Of a stretch of 10,176 nt of DNA, positions 1 to 6,401 are shown one piece after another; the first letter of the stretch is position 1; each line of letters starts with the position of its first letter. The DNA comes from Bacteroidales bacterium. GTDB lineage: Bacteria > Bacteroidota > Bacteroidia > Bacteroidales > WCHB1-69. Under the pieces are notes generated by a model, which ran no database searches, was not told where the DNA came from, and worked only from the letters and a program-made list of their open reading frames with translations. The DNA is taken from positions 1-10,176 of the forward strand of contig JAIRTU010000113.1 of assembly GCA_031254735.1 (NCBI GenBank). Direction: 5' to 3'. The translations under genes and the position numbers were made by a program.

Positions 1-371
1 CCCGACAAGACTTGCCGAATATCATAAAGGGTCGAGATCGGCTCACGCAACATTCTTTCTGCTAAGGTTTCACCCGCAATATAATGTTCCACCAAATAGA
101 GAAATTTTTTATTCCCTACAATCACCTCACCACGATCTTCGTACGATACGATATTCGGGTGTTTGAATCTCCTTAAAAATTCAATTTCCAACAAATTACC
201 ATTGGTATCAAACGACGTGTGGTGCAATGCCGCAGGATAAAATAGTTTTAGAAAACAGAGTTTCCCTTCCGCACTTTTCACGCGGTAGGTTTCAGTAGAT
301 TTCCCTTTTTTGACAAAAAATAAAATGGTGTATTTGTTGTCGAAGAGTTGATTTTTTGATAAAGTACTCAT
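1..371 (-). CDS. Ser/Thr protein kinase, N-terminal lobe (partial; C-terminus outside window)
   Basis: About 123 codons are visible, starting at the ATG at 371 and running off the left edge. The translation reads as the small lobe of a Hanks-type (eukaryote-like) protein kinase. There is a nucleotide-loop region near residues 20-32 (VKKGKSTETYRVK), a beta-3 lysine in CFLKLF (K42), an alpha-C helix EIEFLRRF with the likely salt-bridge Glu62, the hallmark HPNIV at 71-75, and a hinge-like LYLVEHYIAGETL at 91-103. Only the middle glycine of the usual GxGxxG loop is kept (G23), so the loop is degenerate, but Lys and Glu are present. The catalytic HRD and DFG motifs would lie outside the window, so activity cannot be judged. 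The start codon shares its A with the last base of the stop of the small membrane gene upstream (TAATG), which suggests translational coupling. A role in phosphorylating the neighbouring chaperone proteins is inference only. Confidence 0.85.
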   Translation of the reverse strand, partial: MSTLSKNQLFDNKYTILFFVKKGKSTETYRVKSAEGKLCFLKLFYPAALHHTSFDTNGNLLEIEFLRRFKHPNIVSYEDRGEVIVGNKKFLYLVEHYIAGETLAERMLREPISTLYDIRQVLS

Positions 372-667
372 TATTCTTCTTTTTTTGATTTTAGAAACAA
401 AGACACTACCAAACCAGCTGCAACTAATACATCAATAATGTTCCACAATTCTCTACCTAACGCAATTTTATGAAATGGCTGAAATAGAATAGCCAAAACA
501 ATATAGACGACAGACTCTATTTCTTTTTTCTGTCCATACGAGAAATAGGCAAGTATGGCAAAACCAACAAATGAGATAAAACGCACAAATTGGTAATAAC
601 CAAAAGGCATATCTGCTAAACATAGCAACATTAATATTGCCAATATTATTTTTATTGCTTTCCCCAT
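371..667 (-). CDS. Small multi-pass membrane protein (98 aa), possibly DUF6804-like
   Basis: A 98-residue, strongly hydrophobic protein. Likely membrane segments lie near residues 5-17, 25-44, 51-66 and 75-93, and the C-terminus is short and charged (KSKKEE), probably cytoplasmic. Recognisable stretches such as DMPFGYYQFVRF and LGRELWNIIDVLVAAG resemble, from memory, the small Bacteroidota membrane family annotated as DUF6804; this was not checked against a database. No catalytic motif is visible. It lies 17 bases downstream of the Hsp70 gene and overlaps the kinase start by one base, so it belongs to the same transcription unit. In this context it could be a membrane partner or anchor of the kinase/chaperone module, but the sequence does not show a function. 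Confidence 0.8.
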   Translation of the reverse strand: MGKAIKIILAILMLLCLADMPFGYYQFVRFISFVGFAILAYFSYGQKKEIESVVYIVLAILFQPFHKIALGRELWNIIDVLVAAGLVVSLFLKSKKEE

Positions 668-684
668 ATTAGTTTCTCATAAGT

Positions 685-3216
685 TTAACCTAATGTCTCT
701 GTTGGTAATTCATCTTTCGGTATCAACTTAACAAGTTCGGCTAAAACAGGGCGAACATTATTGTCACCATCTGCCACCATTTGCAAACCTTTGTTGATTA
801 ATTGCCGGGCTTTTGTTGCATCTTTCCAATGAAACTCACCAAAACATTTGTCGAAAAATTGCAATATTTGCACATCTTGCGAACCTCCCGTTACAGTATT
901 GCGAAGATTGTAATCCAATGAATGAATTTCAGAAGACAATTCTCTTGCTTCACCTTTATTTCTCTCGTGAATGACTAAATCAACTCTTTGTTTGATTTCA
1001 ATAAGCATATTATTTATTTGTGGCATATTGACTTTATCACTATCACCTAATTGTTTGATTTTTTGCACTAAATCTTCAAACTCAAAATAAGTGTCTTTCA
1101 GCTCTTGTTCCACCGCCGGCCACTCTTGTGCTTTTTCCAAAGCTTCGAGTAGCAAGAGTTCTTTGCGAAGTGCATCAAAGATTTTTAAACGACCATCGGC
1201 ACTGCCTTTTTCGTGTTCTAATTGCTTTTCGAGATTTTCCAAGCGTTCCGAAATATCGTTTGCCTGCACATTGCGAGCGGCACGCTGGGTATTACTGATT
1301 TTTTTTGCCAATTCGTCGGCAGGAATTGCTTCGGTCTGTTTCACCGTAATTTCCAACTCTTCGGTGTAATCGAGGACGGGAAAATAGGCGGAAAACTTCA
1401 TCAAACCCGATTTATCAACTTTAATTGTAATATCTACATCACTGCCTTCGGGAAGCAATGCCGGCAAACTCTCGCCTGTGATTAACACTTCAAAAATCAG
1501 ATTATTGAGGTCCGGATTGGTTTTTTGCGAAGCATATTCGCCCTCGTAAATCGGAATACGAATTACATCTTTTACCATTCCGGGACGGATTGTCTGACGA
1601 GTTTTCAGTCCGTTAGTAATGCCTACGGCGGGATAGCGGTTATTCTTTTCCAAACCTTTGACAGGCAGAATCAAGTCCTTTCCTTCGTCTGCAAAATGTT
1701 TTACAATGCAAATATGGCTCGGTAACACCTGCATACCGTCAAGTCCACCTATACCTTGCAAAATGGTAAATTGATTCGGCTCACATTCAATTCTATTTCC
1801 CTGATTATCATAGACATTGACAGCAAAAGCATTTGAGCGACCTTCCAGCAATTGCACTTCCATAAGAGTGGTTTTTTTGTCACTAATTGCTTTTTTCGGA
1901 CTGCTCCACGCACCATCAAAGCGGACAAATTCGGCAAAAAGTTCGGCCGGGTAATCGCCTGTGGATTTTTCTTTTAACACTTTAATATTAATCCATTCTT
2001 CAGTTTCTACCGACGCCGCTTCATATTTCACTTCGAGTTGCAGTTTGGTTTCATCGCGGATTTCGTCCTGAATTTCGTCCGCAACATCAATCGTAGAAGC
2101 ATACAATGCCGCACCGCAAGCAACAACGGTCATCGGGTCAATCGAAGTATCTACATTCTCTGTAATCTGCTCTTTCAACATCCGACGCAAAATGGGCGAA
2201 TGGGTAGGACCGCCTACCAAAATAAGTTTATCTAATTGGCTACTTTTCAGATTGTTGCGTTTCAATAAATTCTTTGTAATGTCGATTGCTTTCTGGAAAT
2301 GAGGAGAGAGGACGCGCTCTAAATCATCGGTTGTAATACACAAATCACTAATATCTGTTTCTTCTCCATTTTCGTCTTCACACAAATCCCCCAAATTATA
2401 ATCAACATCATATTTTTCGCTAAACGATAATTGATTTTTTGCTTTTTCTGCAAAACGCTTCAAAGCAGAACGCAATATTTGACGATTATCAGCATCATCT
2501 AAAATAAAATCAATGGCATAATGTTCTTGCATATATGGAATTATAATTTCATCAACAATCGCCTCGTCAAGGTTTTTACCGCCGAGCCAATTATCGCCTT
2601 CGGTGTCTTTAACCGACAAAATACCTTCTTCGGCTTTGATAAGAGCCGCATCGAAAGTACCGCCGCCAAAGTCAAAAACGAGCAAAAAACCGTCTTTCGA
2701 TTTGCTATCCAAGCCGTAGACAGTAGCGGCAGCAACCGGTTCTTGTAGAAGTTGTACTTGCTTGAAACCTGCGAGTTTAGCAGCTTTCATTGTCGCCTCT
2801 TTCTGCTGATTACCAAATTTTGCAGGAATAGTTATTACAACAGAAGACAAGTTTTCGTCCTGAATAAGTGATTTAAGTTTAATGAGTACTTCCGCCGAAA
2901 GTTCGTAAGACAAAAATTCCTTGCCCATATGGGTACTCTCGTAAGTAGTAGTTGTTCCCATAGTGCGTTTAAACTCAATAAAAGTGTTGGTTTTACCTTT
3001 TGTCAGCACTTTCAATGCACGAGCAAAATCACTTCTCATAACCTCTGTTGCTGTATCTCCGACGAGTACATTTAGTTTTTTGTTAAAACTCACGCACGAA
3101 GGCACAGTGTCTTTGAGTGTATCCGATTTTTTAATCACAGGAACTCCATTTTCCATTCTTGCAATGGCGGAATTAGTAGTTCCAAGGTCAATTCCATAAT
3201 CAATTTTATTACGCAT
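685..3216 (-). CDS. Divergent Hsp70-family (DnaK-like) chaperone ATPase, 843 aa
   Basis: The N-terminal ATPase domain (about 1-385) is well conserved. It has phosphate-1 IDLGTTNSAIA (9-19), the DnaK Lys70 equivalent in EFKRTMG (K83), VVITIPAKFGNQQKEAT, the QEPVAAATVYGL helix (E159), phosphate-2 FDFGGGTFDAAL with Thr187, GDNWLGGKNLDEAI (207-220), and the adenosine motif LILVGGPTHSPILRRML (331-347). ATP binding and hydrolysis are therefore expected. The rest differs from DnaK. Residues about 391-486 look like an extra beta-rich domain. About 490-627 may be the substrate-binding beta domain (RIPIYEGEY and KVDKSGLMKFSA match its landmarks). Residues 630-843 form a long charged helical tail, not a short lid. 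At 843 aa it is about 200 longer than DnaK and lacks an EEVD-like end, so it is not the housekeeping dnaK. It lies 21 bases after the GrpE-like membrane gene. The call is firm; substrates are unknown. Confidence 0.95.
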   Translation of the reverse strand: MRNKIDYGIDLGTTNSAIARMENGVPVIKKSDTLKDTVPSCVSFNKKLNVLVGDTATEVMRSDFARALKVLTKGKTNTFIEFKRTMGTTTTYESTHMGKEFLSYELSAEVLIKLKSLIQDENLSSVVITIPAKFGNQQKEATMKAAKLAGFKQVQLLQEPVAAATVYGLDSKSKDGFLLVFDFGGGTFDAALIKAEEGILSVKDTEGDNWLGGKNLDEAIVDEIIIPYMQEHYAIDFILDDADNRQILRSALKRFAEKAKNQLSFSEKYDVDYNLGDLCEDENGEETDISDLCITTDDLERVLSPHFQKAIDITKNLLKRNNLKSSQLDKLILVGGPTHSPILRRMLKEQITENVDTSIDPMTVVACGAALYASTIDVADEIQDEIRDETKLQLEVKYEAASVETEEWINIKVLKEKSTGDYPAELFAEFVRFDGAWSSPKKAISDKKTTLMEVQLLEGRSNAFAVNVYDNQGNRIECEPNQFTILQGIGGLDGMQVLPSHICIVKHFADEGKDLILPVKGLEKNNRYPAVGITNGLKTRQTIRPGMVKDVIRIPIYEGEYASQKTNPDLNNLIFEVLITGESLPALLPEGSDVDITIKVDKSGLMKFSAYFPVLDYTEELEITVKQTEAIPADELAKKISNTQRAARNVQANDISERLENLEKQLEHEKGSADGRLKIFDALRKELLLLEALEKAQEWPAVEQELKDTYFEFEDLVQKIKQLGDSDKVNMPQINNMLIEIKQRVDLVIHERNKGEARELSSEIHSLDYNLRNTVTGGSQDVQILQFFDKCFGEFHWKDATKARQLINKGLQMVADGDNNVRPVLAELVKLIPKDELPTETLG

Positions 3217-3237
3217 AATATTATTGTTTTTTATTAT

Positions 3238-4155
3238 TTATCCTACATTTAATTCTATTTGTGCGGCTTGTATCATTTTGTCTTGGTAATTCACTTGTGG
3301 TTTGATAATTTTTGAAATTATTTTCTCTCCTTCTTTCAGACTTTCATCATAAATGGAGTTTATAACAATAACTTTCAGCCCTTCGTTGTACGGCTTGCCC
3401 AAAAGTTCGGAAATTTCGTAACCATTAACGGCGAGATTATCTTTGAGTTTGCCGATTGAGCGAGTTAATTGTTTTAATCCCTTTGTATTACTATCCATTA
3501 ACGAAAGGTTACGCTCCATAAGCGTAATTTCGTCGGCAAGTTTGAGGGCGAGGGAATGGTCGGGTTTGCCGCCGTCTGCTGCCGAAACAGGAATTTCGCG
3601 GATTGTTTTCATTAGATTCCCCAAAACTTCCGCTTGCTGCGAATACGCTTTTACAAGTTTCGTTTCAATTGCCGATTTTTGTTCTTCCAACTGCGTTATC
3701 AGTTTTTTAGAATCGGTTTTTCGTTTGGATAACAAATAAAGAAACAACCCAACCGACAACAACAACAAAATAATACCACCGATAATGCCAAATCGTGATT
3801 TTTTGTCGATATTTTCCGTAACATTTGTAATTTTGTTTTCTACAGTTGTTGCCGTTTCCTTGATTTTCACATCCAAACTATCTTTCAAGCTGTTAACATT
3901 CCCAGAAACAGCATCAATCATAGATTTAGCTGAGTCGATTTTATTCTGCAGTGACTTGATTTGTCCATCGACTTTCGAAATACGATTCGAAAAATCTGTT
4001 TGCTGCTTTTTCAACTCGGCTTGTAACGTGTCAACAATTTGTTGCTGCAATACAACTTGCTGCTGCAAACCAACGATTGCAGTGCTGTCGTTGGTTTGCG
4101 ATACTACTGACAGCGAAGAAAAGAAAAAGACTATAAAAGTTGTTAACCTACTCAT
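3238..4155 (-). CDS. Signal-peptide, single-pass coiled-coil membrane protein with GrpE-like cytoplasmic part (305 aa)
   Basis: Residues 1-19 form a signal peptide (hydrophobic TFIVFFFSSLSVVS, likely cleavage before Q20). Residues about 25-118 are a Gln/Lys/Asp-rich heptad coiled coil predicted to be periplasmic. Residues about 122-143 (FGIIGGIILLLLSVGLFLYL) form a membrane helix followed by basic SKRK, so the C-terminal half should be cytoplasmic. That half starts with a second coiled coil (about 148-240) and ends in a small domain: LLGKPYNEG (251-259), then DESLKEGEKIISKIIKP (270-286) and DKMIQAAQIEL (292-302). Long helix plus small beta domain is the layout of GrpE, and the spacing resembles the GrpE beta-wing (PF...LHEAV, then LPPGTV, then RVIRPAMV). 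This is resemblance by eye, not a proven homology. Its start overlaps the stop of the J-like gene by one base (TAATG), and Hsp70 follows, which supports a nucleotide-exchange or anchoring role. Confidence 0.85.
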   Translation of the reverse strand: MSRLTTFIVFFFSSLSVVSQTNDSTAIVGLQQQVVLQQQIVDTLQAELKKQQTDFSNRISKVDGQIKSLQNKIDSAKSMIDAVSGNVNSLKDSLDVKIKETATTVENKITNVTENIDKKSRFGIIGGIILLLLSVGLFLYLLSKRKTDSKKLITQLEEQKSAIETKLVKAYSQQAEVLGNLMKTIREIPVSAADGGKPDHSLALKLADEITLMERNLSLMDSNTKGLKQLTRSIGKLKDNLAVNGYEISELLGKPYNEGLKVIVINSIYDESLKEGEKIISKIIKPQVNYQDKMIQAAQIELNVG

Positions 4156-5771
4156 TACTTTATGATTTTGATAATTTGATTTAATAAATTGCGAATTATT
4201 GTATTAATAGTTTGCTTGTCTTTTAGTTTTTCTACAAGTTTTGGTGAGTAATGATAGTAGGTTTTTATAAACCATCGTCCAAACATTGAATTTTGCAAAA
4301 CTTCATCTCTAAATTGTCGCAAAACCAGAACTTGCGGGTGTTCATAACTGCCATATGCCATTGTTGCTATAAAACAATTATCGCTACTAATTTTTCGACC
4401 ATCGTATTTCTTTAAAACATTATTTATAAAATGTTTATTTGATGTTTTTTCTTGAATCCATTCTGCCAACCGTACAAATTCTTGTTTTTGATTTGTATTG
4501 TCGCATTCTTTGATTTTTTCGATATTTGAATCAGTTAAAACGGTTTTTAATAAGTCATTTATTTTGTCCCAATCTATCGCATTTTTTTTGATCTCTGCTA
4601 CTTTGTCCCAATTAATAGATTGACCCCATCCTAAGCTTCTTGATTGTAAAACAACTTGTGCATCAATTTTCACACAGGCTTCTTCATACGCTTGTTTTAT
4701 CATTTGCATTGTCTCAATCGCTACTTTAATTTCCTTATTTTTCATCTCGTTAAGCGTCTGCAAATTATCTTTCACTCTGCCTTTAACTACACTGCCTACT
4801 GCTATGTTTTGAGCGAGCTTTACAAGGTTGGTGGTATTTGTGTGGTAATCGACCGAATTATTATCTTGTTCCTGCATTTTATTGAAATAGTCAATACTGC
4901 ATTGCAAAATTTCATTTGCCACTTTGTCGGCAATGTTTGAATAATTGAAATCTTGCTCGCCGAAAATGGTTTTTAGTTGGACAAGGTCAGCTTGGGTGTC
5001 GTTGTAAAGTTTTTTACCTGCTTCTTCACCTTTTGCGCTGTTTGCTTTGCGGGCATTTTCGGAAATGGAAATAGCTACTTTAATATTGTCGGTAAATGAT
5101 TTGGATATATTTTTGAGAAAATCAGCTCTGGCTGTAAAATTTACGTCTTTTACAATTTGTGCCAATGTGCCTATTTCAACAATACCGTCATCTGCAATTT
5201 TATTGAGAAATTGCATCTGAAGTTCTTTTTGTGAAATTTTAAAAGTAATATCGGTTACTTCTGTGATAAATCTATGACAATGTTCGCTTTCCAAAAAATA
5301 TAATTTAGAAACAACAGCATGATGCACATTTACATTTTGTTTTGTCAGATACGAACCAACAAAAAAATTGTGGAAAGCAGAAGCATTCCCCTTCGTTACT
5401 TCTCTCCAAAGGCGACATCCATCCTTTTTTGTTTTGATAATTAGGTCATTCCAAATATTCAATGCCGATTCTATATCACCCTCTTTCATCGCATCAAAAG
5501 CCGGCTCATCAGTAATTTCATTGCCTCTCCAAAACCAAAAAAGAGAATTTTCAATTTTTTCGGAATTGGTGTCGTTGCGCTCTATGGCATCGTCAATCAT
5601 TTCAACACTGCGTTGCAAGTTGTCGAGTTTCGAGAAGCTGTAATCTTCAGGTAGTTTTTCGTCTGCGGCAATATACTTTTTAAGTTTATTTGCCTGCTTT
5701 GTTTCTTCTTTGAGCGTTGCACCTGCTAAAACCCCCAAAATTCGATACGGATTATTTGTAATTGCTTGCAT
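4155..5771 (-). CDS. J-domain-like protein without HPD, with C-terminal CFI-box (538 aa)
   Basis: The N-terminus NNPYRILGVLAGATLKEETK (6-25) copies the opening of a DnaJ domain (helix I, YxxLGV, then helix II). Helix II runs into KLKKYIAADEKL (29-40), where KYHPDK would be expected, so the HPD that triggers Hsp70 ATPase is missing. Residues about 77-110 (SLFWFWRGNE..., AFDAMKEGDIESALNIW) form a TPR-like helical pair seen after this J-like start in other Bacteroidota proteins, as I recall. The middle is helical and Lys/Asn-rich with no motif I recognise. The C-terminus from C466 (CFIATMAYGSYEHPQVLVLR, then FRDE, FGRWFIKTYYHYSP) is a clear CFI-box, a roughly 50-residue C-terminal module of unknown role; a hydrophobic, basic tail follows. 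This is the first gene of the operon, with its stop overlapping the next start. The start at 5771 is chosen because the J-like motif begins at once. Cytoplasmic or membrane-peripheral location is inferred from the lack of a signal peptide. Confidence 0.85.
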   Translation of the reverse strand: MQAITNNPYRILGVLAGATLKEETKQANKLKKYIAADEKLPEDYSFSKLDNLQRSVEMIDDAIERNDTNSEKIENSLFWFWRGNEITDEPAFDAMKEGDIESALNIWNDLIIKTKKDGCRLWREVTKGNASAFHNFFVGSYLTKQNVNVHHAVVSKLYFLESEHCHRFITEVTDITFKISQKELQMQFLNKIADDGIVEIGTLAQIVKDVNFTARADFLKNISKSFTDNIKVAISISENARKANSAKGEEAGKKLYNDTQADLVQLKTIFGEQDFNYSNIADKVANEILQCSIDYFNKMQEQDNNSVDYHTNTTNLVKLAQNIAVGSVVKGRVKDNLQTLNEMKNKEIKVAIETMQMIKQAYEEACVKIDAQVVLQSRSLGWGQSINWDKVAEIKKNAIDWDKINDLLKTVLTDSNIEKIKECDNTNQKQEFVRLAEWIQEKTSNKHFINNVLKKYDGRKISSDNCFIATMAYGSYEHPQVLVLRQFRDEVLQNSMFGRWFIKTYYHYSPKLVEKLKDKQTINTIIRNLLNQIIKIIK

Positions 5772-5927
5772 TTATATTGTTGATTTTTATTATTTTGTTA
5801 CTTGATTTTAGAATACAAAAAAACGAGTCTATCGTTTGCACGATGGACAAGGACAAAGCAGACATTTTCGTTAATAAAATACTGAGTACTTTATATAAAA
5901 TTCGCATTGAAATGCCGTAAGAAGATA

Positions 5928-5943
5928 GATAGACAGATAGACA
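5928..5943. repeat. Two tandem copies of GATAGACA
   Basis: GATAGACA occurs twice without a gap (5928-5935 and 5936-5943), preceded by a truncated GATA unit at 5924-5927. On the transcribed (minus) strand this gives TGTC TATC repeats in the leader of the chaperone operon. Such short tandem units can slip during replication; whether length changes matter here is unknown. Confidence 0.6.
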
Positions 5944-6040
5944 AGACGCTAAATCACCTATATTCATTTGATTACATGCACGCATCGGAGCTTGGGTAAA
6001 ACACATGACAAAACAGTCGTCAATTCTATTATCCTCTTCC

Positions 6041-6058
6041 GATGAGGCACGCCTCATC
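6041..6058. repeat. Perfect 8-bp inverted repeat GATGAGGC-AC-GCCTCATC
   Basis: Arms GATGAGGC (6041-6048) and GCCTCATC (6051-6058) are perfectly complementary with a 2-base spacer. It stands out in AT-rich surroundings. In RNA it would form a stem of 6-7 pairs with a small loop; as DNA it could be a dimeric regulator's operator. It lies about 105 bases downstream of the candidate operon promoter. No long U-tract follows on either strand, so a rho-independent terminator is unlikely. Confidence 0.6.
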
Positions 6059-6162
6059 TTTACAATATCATTCAACCACCTTTTCCAACTGTAACTTTGG
6101 TATTTACCACGGTTAAGCCTTTCTTCTACACTCAATAAAATACACATATAATTTTGCGACCG

Positions 6163-6194
6163 TAAAGTTACTAAATTTTCACATACCAAACAAA
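6163..6194 (-). promoter_or_regulatory. Candidate sigma-ABfr-type promoter for the chaperone operon
   Basis: Read on the minus strand, TTTG (6194-6191) is followed after 20 bases by TAACTTTA (6170-6163). This matches the Bacteroidota TTTG / TAnnTTTG pattern except for the last base of the -7 box. Transcription would start near 6156 and leave a leader of roughly 385 bases before the J-like gene. No better match to the -7 box was found by eye between 5772 and 6250 on this strand. Confidence 0.5.
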
Positions 6195-6279
6195 TTCTTA
6201 TCATTATTTTTTGCTTTTTTCTACTTTTGGTTGAAAAAAGACAGATCAACAGAAATATTGTGTATCCTCGACAAATGAG

Positions 6280-6358
6280 TAGGGGGGAGGCAACATTTTT
6301 ATTGTTCTCGCACTGCGCTATCGCTTGTACGCGACTATAAAAATATACCCCACCCCTA
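6280..6358. repeat. Imperfect inverted repeat (about 23-base arms) around a CG-rich core
   Basis: The left arm 6280-6302 begins TAGGGGGG and ends ATTTTTAT. The right arm 6337-6358 begins ATAAAAAT and ends CCCCACCCCTA. Reverse-complementing the right arm aligns the two with one gap and a few mismatches; both ends (TAGGGG) and the inner ATTTTTAT block are exact. The 34-base core contains CGCACTGCGCTATCGC and GTACGCG, unusually CpG-rich here. It lies just downstream of the TonB receptor stop. It could be a REP/MITE-like element or a terminator structure without a clear U-tract. Confidence 0.5.
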
Positions 6359-6401
6359 TAAAAGCGGACAGATTGATTTTTCTTACATTAATATTTATTC
6401 C

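Larger units (their letters stand above)
5772..6401. other. Gene-poor spacer of about 630 bases between chaperone operon and TonB receptor gene
   Basis: No convincing gene lies here. It holds a candidate minus-strand promoter (6163-6194) for the chaperone operon, which would give a leader of nearly 400 bases. In that leader are a perfect 8-bp palindrome (6041-6058), two tandem GATAGACA units (5928-5943) preceded by GATA, and a small ATCGT/ACGAT inverted repeat (5831-5844). Upstream of the promoter are an AT-only-type inverted repeat CTTTTTTC/GAAAAAAG (6214-6240) and a larger imperfect inverted repeat (6280-6358). A minus-strand reading frame of 165 codons (5752-6249) spans much of it but looks non-coding. 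No standard riboswitch or tRNA was recognised. Confidence 0.7.

Noticed and set aside
1091..1485. Plus-strand open frames inside the Hsp70 gene
   Set aside because: They are antisense to a well-conserved coding region, show no domain and have no promoter-like sequence; they are shadows.
685..3216. Housekeeping dnaK
   Set aside because: The ATPase domain matches, but the protein is about 200 residues too long, the C-terminal half is divergent, and the neighbours are not canonical dnaJ or grpE.
6214..6240. CTTTTTTC/GAAAAAAG inverted repeat as an intrinsic terminator
   Set aside because: The stem is almost only A-T pairs with an 11-base loop and no GC-rich stem, so it would be too weak to act as a terminator.
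5752..6249. A 165-codon minus-strand open frame upstream of the J-like gene
   Set aside because: It overlaps the J-like start by 20 bases and the candidate promoter lies inside it. It is rich in Cys, Ser and Met without any domain, and matches no family I recognise. A shorter form starting at 6147 cannot be excluded but is unsupported.
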